Notes: a model not told the origin generated them from the letters alone. Positions 55,958 to 64,000 are shown, numbered from the stretch's first letter. The stretch is 64,000 bases of DNA from Porphyrobacter sp. CACIAM 03H1 (GCF_002215495.1 NZ_CP021378.1:268217-332216); one strand, 5' to 3'. Numbers and translations: made by a program.

Positions 55958-57097
55958 ATGACCCTGCCAGCCGCCGTCCTTAACCGCGCGACCTGCCTCG
56001 CGCCAGCCCTGCTGATGCTCGCCGCCTGCGGAGCCACTCCGCCCGCCGAGGCACCCCTCACCGAGGCCGCGCTCGGGGCGGTCACCGCGGATGCGGGCGC
56101 GCCCAAGGACCAGCTCGCGCGGGAGATCGACGATCTCTTCACCGCTCCGGACGTGGGCGAGACCCGCGCCGTGGTGCTGATGGCCGACGGGAAGATCGCC
56201 GCCGAGCGCTACGCGCCGGGCTACGACAAGGACACGCGCTTTGTCAGCTGGTCGATGGCCAAGACCGTCACCGGGGTGCTGATCGGGATGCTGGTGTCCG
56301 ACGGCCTGCTGGCGCTCGATGCGCCCGCCCCCGTTCCGCTGTGGCAGCGCCCCGGCGACCCGCGCGCCGAGATTACCGTGCGCCAGCTGCTCCAGATGCG
56401 CTCGGGCCTCAGGCACACGGAAAGCGGCGATCCGCCCTACGAATCATCCGAGGTCCGCATGATCTTCCTCGACGGCCGCGACGACATGGCGCGCTGGGCC
56501 GAGGAGCAGCCGCTCGAGGCCGAGCCGGGCAAGCAGTTCGAATATTCGAGCAACACCAGCGTGATCCTCGCCGACATCGCGGCGCGGGCGCTCACGACGA
56601 GCGACCGGCCTGAGGCGCGGCGCAAGGCGGTGGCGGACTATCTCCAGCAACGCCTGTTCGCACCCCTGGGGATGGACAGCATGGTGCCCGAATTCGACGC
56701 CAGCGGCACGCTGATCGGCGGCAGCCTGATGCACGCCACCGCACGCGACTGGGCGAAATTCGGCGAGATGCTGCGCCTCAAGGGCCGCGCCCCGGGCGGC
56801 GAGCAGCTCGTGCCGCAGCGCTGGGTCGAGGCGATGGTGACGCCCAGCCCGGCGCGGGCCAATTACGGCTTCCAGATCTGGCTCAACCGCAAACTGCCCG
56901 AGGGCGAGGAGCAGCCCCTGTTCCCCGACCGCGCGCCCGCCAGCCTGTTCTCGTTGATCGGGCACGTCGGGCAGTATGTGCTCGTCTCGCCCGAGCAGCG
57001 CGTGACACTGGTCCGTCTCGGCCATTCGAACACCGAGGAGCGCAAGGCGATGCTCCAGCAGGCCGCGGACGTGCTGGAGCTTTACCCTCAGAGGTAG
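55958..57097 (+). CDS. Beta-lactamase (class C)-fold serine hydrolase lipoprotein
   Basis: 379 residues with a lipobox (LLMLAAC). The SxxK motif is S-M-A-K in VSWSMAKTVTG, the second motif is Y-S-S in FEYSSNTSVIL, and GHVGQY is a plausible third. Such proteins act as esterases, peptidases or beta-lactamases; the sequence does not decide. Start at 55958 with a GAGGG just upstream. The 3' end overlaps the convergent PhzF gene by 10 bp. Confidence 0.88.
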   Translation: MTLPAAVLNRATCLAPALLMLAACGATPPAEAPLTEAALGAVTADAGAPKDQLAREIDDLFTAPDVGETRAVVLMADGKIAAERYAPGYDKDTRFVSWSMAKTVTGVLIGMLVSDGLLALDAPAPVPLWQRPGDPRAEITVRQLLQMRSGLRHTESGDPPYESSEVRMIFLDGRDDMARWAEEQPLEAEPGKQFEYSSNTSVILADIAARALTTSDRPEARRKAVADYLQQRLFAPLGMDSMVPEFDASGTLIGGSLMHATARDWAKFGEMLRLKGRAPGGEQLVPQRWVEAMVTPSPARANYGFQIWLNRKLPEGEEQPLFPDRAPASLFSLIGHVGQYVLVSPEQRVTLVRLGHSNTEERKAMLQQAADVLELYPQR

Positions 57098-57882
57098 AAA
57101 GCGCCCTCGACCACGGTGACGCAGGGTCCGCCGAGCCACGCCCGGTCGCCGTCGAGGCGCAGGGTGAGGTCGCCACCGCGCTGCGAGGCCTGGTGCGCGG
57201 TGAAGCTGTCGCGCCCCAGCTTCTTCGCCCAATAGGGCGTGAGCACGGCGTGGGCGGAACCGGTGACGGAGTCCTCGTCCACCCCGCCGCCGGGCACGAA
57301 GACGCGGCTGACGATGTCGGTGCTGTCGCCCGGCGCGGTGCAGATGAACTGGTCGGTGCCCAGTGCCCCCAGCCCGCGGATATCCGGATCGAGCGCGCGG
57401 ATCGCCGCTTCGCTCTCGAACAGGAAAATGTTGTAGCGGCTGTCGTTGCGCCACACCTCCAGCGGCTGCGCGCCGAGCAGGGCGACCGCCTCGGGGTAGT
57501 CACGCGGGGCGGTTGCGATGGCGGGGAGCGCCAGTTCGTAGCCGTCACCGGCCCTGACCACCTCGAGAATGCCCGACTTGCGGGTCCGGAAGGTGATCCG
57601 CTCGCCGCCGTCGCGCTGCAAGAGGACGTGTCCGCTCGCCAGCGTTGCATGGCCGCACAGGGCGATTTCATAAGTGGGCGTGCACCAGCGCAGCTCCCAG
57701 TCAGCCGCGCCCCTGGTGTCGCGCACGACGAAGGCGGTCTCGGCGAAGAGGTTCTCGCCCCCGATCTTCACCAGCACATCATCGGGCAGCCACTCGTCCA
57801 GCACCATGACCGCGGCCTGGTTGCCGCCGAAGGGCTGCGCGCTGAAGGCATCGACGTGCCAGTAGAGGATCTTCTGGGGCAT
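57088..57882 (-). CDS. PhzF-family isomerase
   Basis: 264 residues, diaminopimelate-epimerase-like fold. GGNQAAVMVL and the catalytic Glu in LFAETAFVV are visible; the GSAHAVLTPYWAKKLG segment is typical. Substrate unknown outside phenazine producers. Start at 57882 (MPQKILYWHVDAFS). Confidence 0.9.
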   Translation of the reverse strand: MPQKILYWHVDAFSAQPFGGNQAAVMVLDEWLPDDVLVKIGGENLFAETAFVVRDTRGAADWELRWCTPTYEIALCGHATLASGHVLLQRDGGERITFRTRKSGILEVVRAGDGYELALPAIATAPRDYPEAVALLGAQPLEVWRNDSRYNIFLFESEAAIRALDPDIRGLGALGTDQFICTAPGDSTDIVSRVFVPGGGVDEDSVTGSAHAVLTPYWAKKLGRDSFTAHQASQRGGDLTLRLDGDRAWLGGPCVTVVEGAFYL

Positions 57883-57890
57883 GGGGGGCC

Positions 57891-58547
57891 TCAAGGATAA
57901 AGCAGCGTGTCGGACCACGGCGCGTCAGGGCCGGAACGGGTGAATTCGCGCCGGTCGTGCAGCCGGTTGTCGCGGTCGATCCAGAACTCGATGCGGCGGG
58001 GGGAGAGGGTGAAGCCGGTCCAGTGCGGCGGGCGGGGAACCTTGCCCTCGGCCTCGTGCGCGGCCCAGATTTCCTGCACCCGGTCGATATAGGCCTGCCG
58101 CTCGGGCAGGGGACGCGACTGGTCGCTGGCGGCGCTGCCGACCTGGCTCTTGTAAGGGCGCGAGTGGAAATAGGCGTCGGCGCGTTCGGGGCTAACCTCG
58201 GTCAGCGGGCCCTCGATGCGAATCTGGCGGCGCAGGCTCTTCCAGTGGAACAGCAGCGCGGCCTGCATATTGGCGCGGATCTGCCCGCCCTTGCGGCTCT
58301 CGGCATTGGTGAAGAAGGTGAAGCCGCCCCCGGCGATCTCGCCCTTGCCGTGGCCCTTCAGCAGCACCATCCGCACCGAGGGCGCACCCTCGGGGGTGGC
58401 GGTGGCGAGCGCCATCGCGTTGGCATCGTTGATCTCGCCCACCTGTGCGGCGGCGAACCATTCCTCTAACAGGTCGAAGGGATCGACACTCGCCGGCAGC
58501 ACGCTGTCGGCCAACTGGGCATCGTCGAGGGGGGTGGCACTGCTCAT
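57891..58547 (-). CDS. pdxH: Pyridoxamine 5'-phosphate oxidase
   Basis: 218 residues. FMN-dependent oxidation of PNP/PMP to pyridoxal phosphate. Signatures: MALATATPEGAPSVRMVLLK, FFTNAESRKGGQIRANM, SQVGSAASDQSRPL and the C-terminal FWIDRDNRLHDR. The ATG at 58547 has AAGGAC upstream; ATG 58580 is an alternative. Confidence 0.96.
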   Translation of the reverse strand: MSSATPLDDAQLADSVLPASVDPFDLLEEWFAAAQVGEINDANAMALATATPEGAPSVRMVLLKGHGKGEIAGGGFTFFTNAESRKGGQIRANMQAALLFHWKSLRRQIRIEGPLTEVSPERADAYFHSRPYKSQVGSAASDQSRPLPERQAYIDRVQEIWAAHEAEGKVPRPPHWTGFTLSPRRIEFWIDRDNRLHDRREFTRSGPDAPWSDTLLYP

Positions 58548-58668
58548 GCGCGAATGTCCTTGCTGATCCGCGCGGGACATAGGCGCGCAAGGCTGGCGAT
58601 GAAAGTGCAGGACATGCAATTTCGCCCGCGGCTTGCGCGAGGCCGCTGTCTCACCTAGCTAATACGCC

Positions 58669-59640
58669 ATGCGCGACCCTTACAGCACTCTTGGCGTTCC
58701 CCGCACGGCGTCCGAGCAGGACATCAAGAGCGCCTATCGCAAGCTCGCCAAGGAGTTGCACCCTGATCGCAACAAGGACAATCCCAAGGCGGCGGAGAAG
58801 TTCTCTGAGGTGACACGCGCCTATGACCTGCTGTCGGACAAGGCCAAGCGCGCGCAGTTCGACCGGGGCGAGATCGATGCCGACGGCAATCCCGCCAATC
58901 CCTTCGCCGGCATGGGCGCGCGGCCCGGCTACAGCCGCGGCGGCTATGGCGGCGGGCCGGGGGGTGGCGATTTCGGCGGGTTCGGGGGCGACGATGTCGA
59001 TCTCGGCGACCTGTTCGAAGGCCTGTTCGGCGGACGCAACCGCCAGCAGGCGCCGCCGCGGCGCGGCTTCGGACGCCAGCCCCCGCCGCCCCCGCCCAAG
59101 CGCGGCGCGGATATCCAGTACCGGCTTGCGGTGCCTTTCGTCGATGCTGCCGCCGGCCGCGACCAGCGCATCACCCTCGCCGACGGCAAGGCGATCAGCC
59201 TGAAGCTGCCTGCCGGTGTCGAGGACGGCACGATGATGCGCCTCAAGGACAAGGGCCACCCCGGCCCCGGCGGCAATGGCGACGGGATCGTGATGGTGGA
59301 GGTCGGCTCCCACCCCTTCTTCCGCCGGGAGGGCGACAATATCCGCATGGACCTGCCGATCACCCTCGACGAGGCGGTGCGCGGGGCCAAGGTCAAGTGC
59401 CCCACGGTCGATGGTGCGGTGATGCTGACGATCCGGCCGGGCAGCTCGGGCGGCACGGTGCTACGCCTCGCCGGCAAGGGCTGGACGAAGAAGAACGCCA
59501 GGCTCGTCGACGGCAAGCACGAACGCGGCGACCAGCTGGTGACGCTGGAAATCCAGCTCCCTGCCGACCTCGGCCCGCTGACCGAGCGGCTCGAGGGCTG
59601 GATCGACACTGCGCGGCCACGGGAGAAGTTCGGCCTGTAG
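58669..59640 (+). CDS. DnaJ/CbpA-type co-chaperone
   Basis: 323 residues. N-terminal J-domain with the HPD motif (ELHPDRNK) that stimulates DnaK ATPase; a Gly/Phe-rich region with [17 protein letters not shown] (about residues 85-105); and two C-terminal substrate-binding domains, without the zinc finger of true DnaJ. Closest to CbpA. Starts 120 bp from divergent pdxH. Confidence 0.95.
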   Translation: MRDPYSTLGVPRTASEQDIKSAYRKLAKELHPDRNKDNPKAAEKFSEVTRAYDLLSDKAKRAQFDRGEIDADGNPANPFAGMGARPGYSRGGYGGGPGGGDFGGFGGDDVDLGDLFEGLFGGRNRQQAPPRRGFGRQPPPPPPKRGADIQYRLAVPFVDAAAGRDQRITLADGKAISLKLPAGVEDGTMMRLKDKGHPGPGGNGDGIVMVEVGSHPFFRREGDNIRMDLPITLDEAVRGAKVKCPTVDGAVMLTIRPGSSGGTVLRLAGKGWTKKNARLVDGKHERGDQLVTLEIQLPADLGPLTERLEGWIDTARPREKFGL

Positions 59641-59661
59641 CGGCCGGGCGCGAGGCTGATC

Positions 59662-60549
59662 ATGGGCGACACCCCACCCCCCTCCAATCTGCGGCCCCGG
59701 TTCTGGGCCGTGGTCGGACAGGTGGCGACCGACACCTTCAACGACGGGTTCATCCACGCCGGCAACCTCGCCTATCTCGGCATGCTGGCGATCTTCCCCT
59801 TCTTCATCCTCGGCGCGGCGCTGTTCGACCTGATCGGCGGGCGCGACAATGCCGAAACGATCATCCTCTCGGTCGCGCAGGCGATGCCGCAATCGGTGGC
59901 CGACACCATCGTGCCGGTGGCCGAGGACGTGATCTACGCCCGTTCGGGCTGGCTGCTCTGGGCGGGCGGCGCCGTCGGGCTTTGGACAGTGTCGAGCCTG
60001 ATCGAGACCATCCGCGACATCCTGCGCCGCGCCTATGGTGTGCGCAGCGTGCAGGCGTTCTGGCGCACGCGGCTGCTGTCTGCGGGGCTGATCCTTGCCG
60101 CGGTGGTGGTGCTGATGCTGTCGCTGTTCGCGCAGGTGATGATCGGCGGCGCACAGGAAGTGATCGCTGCCGCCTTCCCGCAGCTCGGCGAATGGATCGG
60201 CACGCTGCGTCTGTCGCGGATCGTGCCGGCGCTGGGGCTGGCGGCATCTTTGTGGGTGCTGTTCGTGACGCTCACCCCGCCCGCCTTCCGCGGCCGCCGA
60301 TGCCCCAAATGGCCCGGCGCGCTGTTCACGGCGCTGTGGTGGCTGGCAGTCGCCGCGGCGCTGCCGATCGTGCTGCGCAGCGTCTTCACCTATGACCTCA
60401 CCTATGGCAGCCTTGCCGGTAGCATGGTGACGCTGCTGTTTTTCTGGCTTGTCGGGCTTGGCCTCGTTATCGGCGCGGAACTGAATGCGGCGCTGGCGCC
60501 GGAGGGGCTTGACAGGCGCGCGGGCGAGGCAAGCGAGGAGAAGGCGTAG
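59662..60549 (+). CDS. YihY/virulence factor BrkB family membrane protein
   Basis: 295 residues, about six membrane helices, with the family motif around GNLAYLGMLAIFPFFILGAA and a conserved end LGLVIGAELNAALAPEG. Once annotated as RNase BN, now considered a membrane protein of unknown role. It ends with TAG directly before the fabI ATG. Confidence 0.9.
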   Translation: MGDTPPPSNLRPRFWAVVGQVATDTFNDGFIHAGNLAYLGMLAIFPFFILGAALFDLIGGRDNAETIILSVAQAMPQSVADTIVPVAEDVIYARSGWLLWAGGAVGLWTVSSLIETIRDILRRAYGVRSVQAFWRTRLLSAGLILAAVVVLMLSLFAQVMIGGAQEVIAAAFPQLGEWIGTLRLSRIVPALGLAASLWVLFVTLTPPAFRGRRCPKWPGALFTALWWLAVAAALPIVLRSVFTYDLTYGSLAGSMVTLLFFWLVGLGLVIGAELNAALAPEGLDRRAGEASEEKA

Positions 60550-61356
60550 ATGAACGGGTTGATGGCAGGCAAGCGCGGTCTCATCATGGGGCTCGCCAAC
60601 GACAAGTCACTGGCCTGGGGCATCGCGAAGAAGCTCGCCGAACAGGGCGCAAGCCTTGCCTTTTCCTATCAGGGCGAGGCGCTCGCCAAGCGGGTGATCC
60701 CGCTCGCGGCCGAACTGGGCAGCGATTTCACCTTCGAATGCGACGTGTCGAAGATGGATTCGCTCGATGCTGCCTTCACCGCCCTCAAGGAACGGTGGGA
60801 GACGATCGACTTCGTCGTCCACGCGATCGGCTATTCCGACAAGAACGAGCTGCGCGGCAAGTATGTCGACACCAGCCTCGAGAATTTTCTCAACACCATG
60901 AACATCTCGGCATATTCGCTGGTCGCGATCGCCCAGCGTGCTGGGGCGATGATGCCCGAAAGCGGGGGCGCGATCCTCACGTTGTCCTACTACGGCGCCG
61001 AAAAGGTCGTGCCGCATTACAACGTCATGGGCGTCGCCAAGGCAGCGCTGGAGACCAGCGTCAAGTATCTCGCCAACGATCTCGGACCGCGCAACATCCG
61101 CGTCAACGCGATCAGCGCAGGGCCGATCAAGACGCTCGCCGCGAGCGGGATCGGTGATTTCCGCTACATCCTCAAGTGGAACGAATACAATGCGCCGCTG
61201 CGCCGCAACGTGACCATCGAGGATGTCGGCGGCGCAGGACTCTACCTGCTGTCCGACCTGTCGTCGGGCGTCACGGGCGAGACCCACCATGTCGATGCCG
61301 GCTATCACGTGGTCGGGATGAAGCAGGAAGACGCGCCGGATATCGCGCTAGGGTGA
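60550..61356 (+). CDS. fabI: Enoyl-[acyl-carrier-protein] reductase (NADH)
   Basis: 268 residues. SDR-type enzyme of fatty acid synthesis with the FabI pattern: GLANDKSLAWGIAKKLAEQG, HAIGYSDKNELRG, and the catalytic Tyr-x6-Lys pair (Y...VMGVAKAALE, with YYGAEKVVPHYNVMGVAKA). The ATG abuts the YihY stop; the ribosome binding site GAGGAGAAGG lies in the end of that gene, so the genes are cotranscribed. Confidence 0.97.
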   Translation: MNGLMAGKRGLIMGLANDKSLAWGIAKKLAEQGASLAFSYQGEALAKRVIPLAAELGSDFTFECDVSKMDSLDAAFTALKERWETIDFVVHAIGYSDKNELRGKYVDTSLENFLNTMNISAYSLVAIAQRAGAMMPESGGAILTLSYYGAEKVVPHYNVMGVAKAALETSVKYLANDLGPRNIRVNAISAGPIKTLAASGIGDFRYILKWNEYNAPLRRNVTIEDVGGAGLYLLSDLSSGVTGETHHVDAGYHVVGMKQEDAPDIALG

Positions 61357-61694
61357 AACTTGCTTCGCTTGAGCAGGTCATGCCGCACTTCCTGACTCTG
61401 AACTCTTCAGTCTGCGCGAGGCCTCTTGGGTCAAGGTCTCCGACAGTCATCGGAGTGACGCTCCGGGCGCTTGCAGGAAGTTCCTATCGATGCCAAAAAC
61501 CTCCATTGTCTGATAGGTTTAGTGGCAATTGGGTTCGTTTGGTTCGTTAGCCGGTCCAATAGTCTTTGGGTCAGCCTTATGTTGCATAACGCTGTGGCCG
61601 GTTGGCGGCGAAGCTGCAGCGGCAAAGCGGACAAATCCCCAACAGATTGCAAATACGAGTCGACGCGATTTCAACGGCGTGCTTGAAACGGGGG
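61357..61694. other. Non-coding, less GC-rich stretch
   Basis: 338 bp between fabI and the small TGP/PEG-motif ORF. Base composition is visibly less GC-rich than the flanks. Several short overlapping frames exist on both strands, none with a ribosome binding site or recognisable domain. I see no tRNA, terminator or attachment site here. Confidence 0.5.
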
Positions 61695-62192
61695 ATGACA
61701 AGCAGACGACAGATAGAAGCCAATCGCCGAAATGCAGCACGAAGCACAGGACCATCTTCGCCGGAAGGGCGGGCTGCAAGTAGCGCCAATGCCTTGAGGC
61801 ACGGCATACTGAGCAATCGTTTCATCGCTGACCACGAGAATTACGAGGTCTTTACCCGCCTGCTGACGGACCTCGTTGCAGAATACGAACCCGAGACTGC
61901 GTTGGAGTCGCTTTTGGTCGAACGGCTGGCCATGTTGTTCTGGCGGGAGCGTCGCCTAGCGACTGCAGAAGCTGAGCAAGCGAATCTGATTTACGCAAAC
62001 TCGAGCAGTCCATTTGGCTCGGGCTCGCGCAACGTGCCGATAGCAAATCAATATCTGGTGGGGCGGTATCAAGGCATGCTCGGGAGGCAGATCAAGGAAA
62101 CGCTGAGAGATCTTCGGGACGAGCGTGATCGACGCTTGAGGCAAATTGGACAGCCAGTAGCCGAAGAGACCAACAGCTTTGAAGACATTTGA
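61695..62192 (+). CDS. Hypothetical protein with RQIEANRRNA-TGP-PEG motif
   Basis: 165 residues. The N-terminus RRQIEANRRNAARSTGPSSP is followed by EGRAASSANALRHGIL, a motif widespread in bacteria, often in scattered, variable copies; the function is unknown. The rest is helical (LVERLAMLFWRERRLATAEA). Start at 61695; codon use and composition differ from the neighbours, suggesting transfer. Followed by about 220 bp of low-GC sequence without a gene. Confidence 0.65.
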   Translation: MTSRRQIEANRRNAARSTGPSSPEGRAASSANALRHGILSNRFIADHENYEVFTRLLTDLVAEYEPETALESLLVERLAMLFWRERRLATAEAEQANLIYANSSSPFGSGSRNVPIANQYLVGRYQGMLGRQIKETLRDLRDERDRRLRQIGQPVAEETNSFEDI

Positions 62193-62413
62193 AGGAATAG
62201 CCTTTAGTCTCAAGACACTTTGCAGCCTGGAGTCTATTTTATAAGAATCGACGATTACACCGTCTTCAGGGGTAAAGGCTATGCCCAGGCCTTAAATCGG
62301 CCTCTCTCAGCTATACCAAAAGAGTCTTTAATCTGCCAAAATTTACGCAGCATCGTCTATGATTTGCCGCAAGCGGTTCTGGGCTCATTCGATTAATGAG
62401 CGAACGCCGCCCT

Positions 62414-63460
62414 CTAGAGCAGCGGGCGCCACCAGGCTTCGTTGTCGAGGTACCAGCGCAGCGTTTGACGCAGACCATCCTCAAAACCGTGGGCCGGCGC
62501 ATAGGCGAGTTCGGCCCGAGCCTTGGTTTCATCGATGGCGTAGCGGCGGTCGTGGCCGGCGCGATCGGTGACGAAGGTCTTGAGGCTGCTGGTGGGCTCG
62601 CCCTTGGCTGCCGGGGCGTCGGGATAGCGCGCGGCGAGGCCGTCGATCTCGGTGAAGGCGCGGTCGACCTCGGCGCAGATGGTGTCGATCACGGTCATGT
62701 TGGGCAGTTCCGCCCCGCCGCCGATGTTGTAGGTCTCGCCCGGTTGGCCCTTGAGCAGACAGGCCTCGATCCCGCGGCAGTGATCCTCGACGTGCAGCCA
62801 GTCGCGCACGTTCATCCCGTCGCCATAGATCGGCAGATTGCGACCGTGGAGCGCGTTCAGGAGGAACAGCGGGATGAGTTTCTCGGGATACTGGTAGGGA
62901 CCGTAGTTGTTGGAGCAGTTGCTCGTCGTCACCTCGAGCCCAAAGGTGTGGTGATAGGCGCGCACAAGGTGGTCCGAGGCTGCCTTCGAGGCCGAGTAGG
63001 GCGAGTTGGGCGCATAGGGCGTGGTCTCGCTGAACGCCGGATCACTGGGACCCAGCGAGCCGAACACCTCGTCGGTCGAGATGTGGTGGAAGCGGTGGGG
63101 GATGCCGTCGCCCGCGAGCCAGACCGCGCGCGCGGCCTTGAGCAGGCTGTTGGTGCCAAGGATGTTGGTGTCGATGAAGGCATCGGGCCCGGTGATCGAG
63201 CGGTCGACATGGCTCTCGGCGGCAAAGTGCACCAGCGTGGTGATCCCGTGCTCGCGCAGCAGGCGCTCCACGAGCTCGGTGTCGCGGATGTCACCGCTTC
63301 CTCGCCAAGCGTCGCACGCGTCTTGCGTGGTCGAGCGGTTGCCGGCATAGGTCAGCGCATCGAGCACGATCACCCGGTCTTCGGGGTGCTTCGCGTTCCA
63401 GTAATGCACGAAATTGCCGCCAATGAACCCGGCACCGCCGGTCACGAGTAGGTTAGCCAA
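62414..63460 (-). CDS. rfbB: dTDP-glucose 4,6-dehydratase, with a replaced internal segment
   Basis: 348 residues, extended SDR. NAD loop LLVTGGAGFIGGNFVHY, catalytic Tyr-x3-Lys in SPYSASKAASDH, STDEVFG and the C-terminal AGHDRRYAIDETKA. Makes dTDP-4-keto-6-deoxyglucose for rhamnose synthesis. The start is TTG at 63460, overlapping the rfbD stop. Residues QDACDAWRGSG, just before the conserved GDIRD, are encoded by a 35-bp perfect copy of the end of rfbD (63508-63542), replacing the usual sequence; the other motifs are intact. Confidence 0.92.
   Translation of the reverse strand: MANLLVTGGAGFIGGNFVHYWNAKHPEDRVIVLDALTYAGNRSTTQDACDAWRGSGDIRDTELVERLLREHGITTLVHFAAESHVDRSITGPDAFIDTNILGTNSLLKAARAVWLAGDGIPHRFHHISTDEVFGSLGPSDPAFSETTPYAPNSPYSASKAASDHLVRAYHHTFGLEVTTSNCSNNYGPYQYPEKLIPLFLLNALHGRNLPIYGDGMNVRDWLHVEDHCRGIEACLLKGQPGETYNIGGGAELPNMTVIDTICAEVDRAFTEIDGLAARYPDAPAAKGEPTSSLKTFVTDRAGHDRRYAIDETKARAELAYAPAHGFEDGLRQTLRWYLDNEAWWRPLL
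63293..63327. repeat. 35-bp direct repeat, copy in rfbB
   Basis: Begins ACCGCTTCCTCGCCAAGC and ends CACGCGTCTTGCG. An identical 35-bp sequence is at 63508-63542 near the end of rfbD. In rfbB it is read as QDACDAWRGSG; in rfbD as CRKTRATLGEEAV. Confidence 0.9.
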
Positions 63461-64000
63461 GCTTTGTTTCCTCTTCGAGCATCAGGCGCAGGTTGCTGCG
63501 CCAGTGAACCGCTTCCTCGCCAAGCGTCGCACGCGTCTTGCGGCAATCGAGCAGCGAGAAGGCCGGACGCCGCGCGGGCGTCGGGTAGTCGGCCGTGGTG
63601 AGCGGACGGATCAGCGGAATGCGCGTCAACAGGCCGAGAGCAGCGAGAAGGCCGGACGCCGCGCGGGCGTCGGGTGTCGCCCAAGCAGCGAGAAGGCCGG
63701 ACGCCGCGCGGGCGTCGGGTAGTCGAGCAGCGAGAAGGCCGGACGCCGCGCGGGCGTCGGGTAGTCGGCCGTAGCAGCGAGAAGGCCGGACGCCGCGCGG
63801 GCGTCGGGTAGTCGAGCAGCGAGAAGGCCGGACGCCGCGCGGGCGTCGGGTAGAGCAGCGAGAAGGCCGGACGCCGCGCGGGCGTCGGGTAGTCGGCCGT
63901 GGTGAGCGGACGGATCAGCGGAATGCGCGTCAACAGGAGCAGCGAGAAGGCCGGACGCCGCGCGGGCGTCGGGTAGTCGGCCGTGGTGAGCGGACGGATC
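63442..64000 (-). CDS. rfbD: dTDP-4-dehydrorhamnose reductase, 3' end, disrupted by tandem repeats
   Basis: Runs off the right edge. The genuine RfbD tail is visible: RIPLIRPLTTADYPTPARRP, then AFSLLDCRKTRATLGE and a TAA at 63453-63455. Between the edge and that tail are eight copies of the segment encoding PTPARRPAFSLL. The gap lengths break the frame, so a ribosome reading the edge copy leaves the RfbD frame and stops at 63442 with an altered C-terminus. Either a damaged gene, a C-terminal variant, or an assembly error. RfbD reduces dTDP-4-keto-rhamnose to dTDP-rhamnose. Confidence 0.75.
   Translation of the reverse strand, partial: IRPLTTADYPTPARRPAFSLLLLTRIPLIRPLTTADYPTPARRPAFSLLYPTPARRPAFSLLDYPTPARRPAFSLLRPTTRRPRGVRPSRCSTTRRPRGVRPSRCLGDTRRPRGVRPSRCSRPVDAHSADPSAHHGRLPDARAASGLLAARLPQDACDAWRGSGSLAQQPAPDARRGNKAWLTYS
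63508..63542. repeat. 35-bp direct repeat, copy in rfbD
   Basis: Identical to 63293-63327 inside rfbB. It encodes part of the normal RfbD C-terminus, so it is probably the source copy. Confidence 0.9.
63550..64000. repeat. Array of eight 37-bp direct repeats with irregular gaps
   Basis: Unit starts AGCAGCGAGAAGGCCGG and ends CGCGGGCGTCGGGT. Copies start at 63550, 63639, 63684, 63726, 63773, 63815, 63854 and 63938. Gaps are 52, 8, 5, 10, 5, 2 and 47 bp. The long gaps are copies of the adjoining rfbD sequence (AGTCGGCCGTGGTGAGCGG onward), most short gaps are its first few bases, and one (8 bp) is unrelated. Each unit contains a CCGGACGCC/GGCGTCGGG hairpin. The array continues beyond the window. 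Confidence 0.9.

Noticed and set aside
61471..61686. 71-residue plus-strand frame in the low-GC gap
   Set aside because: No ribosome binding site, no domain, overlaps other equally weak frames.
63550..63974. 37-bp direct repeats that look like a CRISPR array
   Set aside because: Gaps vary from 2 to 52 bp and mostly repeat the same rfbD-derived sequence; the repeat encodes a conserved RfbD segment; no cas genes are present.

Overview
The window is a chromosomal segment of a high-GC alphaproteobacterium. Gene content and order (a DUF4167 protein, SciP/DUF1153, sucC without an adjacent sucD, etfB-etfA, several TonB-C-domain proteins, DUF3035 after lspA, small sphingomonad-type proteins) point to Sphingomonadales, most likely the Erythrobacter/Porphyrobacter group. 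The taxonomic placement is inference from gene content; no rRNA gene is present. Nearly all of the sequence is coding, with about 60 protein genes and one tRNA gene (tRNA-Thr-GGT).

Region by region. 1-8.1 kb: translation termination (prfA 3' part, prmC), a DUF4167 protein, lipoprotein acylation (lnt), SAM synthesis (metK with an upstream inverted-repeat operator) and a DUF418 membrane protein. 7-11.3 kb (minus strand): an overlapping operon for CoA transfer: scoA, a HAD-like lipoprotein, scoB, an alpha/beta hydrolase and a CaiB-type CoA-transferase. 11.7-21.9 kb: a CDC48/VCP-type AAA ATPase, polA, a small lipoprotein, a class A beta-lactamase-like serine hydrolase, a DUF305-beta-propeller protein and an M23-like protein. 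22.1-28.5 kb (minus): a sterol-desaturase-family hydroxylase, then an accessory metabolic operon (E1 alpha, E1 beta, a free-standing lipoyl domain, a SnoaL-like protein), an SDR protein and a GH15 trehalase/glucoamylase. 28.6-37.4 kb: a winged-helix regulator, tRNA-Thr, gpmA-purE-purK-folA-ribF and ileS-lspA-DUF3035. 37.5-46.8 kb: a CNNM/CorC-type protein, an OmpA-like lipoprotein, an inositol-phosphatase-family enzyme, sucC, etfBA and three tandem paralogous TonB-C-domain proteins. 46.8-57.9 kb: DUF445, a two-gene RND efflux system, GlsB-type membrane protein, sciP, mnmA, a secreted serine hydrolase and a PhzF enzyme. 57.9-61.4 kb: pdxH, a CbpA-type DnaJ, YihY and fabI. 61.4-62.4 kb is a less GC-rich patch with one small mobile-looking ORF. 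62.4-64 kb: dTDP-rhamnose genes rfbB and the 3' end of rfbD.

Three things stand out. (1) The 3' end of rfbD is exploded into eight copies of a 37-bp unit with irregular, gene-derived gaps, and a 35-bp piece of the same rfbD end also sits inside rfbB. (2) Dispersed palindromic repeats occur between genes, at the end of ribF and, remarkably, in frame inside ileS; ileS also carries a second, compositionally different insertion in its editing domain. (3) Several enzymes carry altered active sites or architectures: an SDR without the catalytic Tyr, a beta-lactamase-like protein without Glu166, an M23 protein lacking a metal-ligand His, a free lipoyl domain with no E2 catalytic core, and a tandem trio of TonB-C proteins with apparently cleavable signal peptides.
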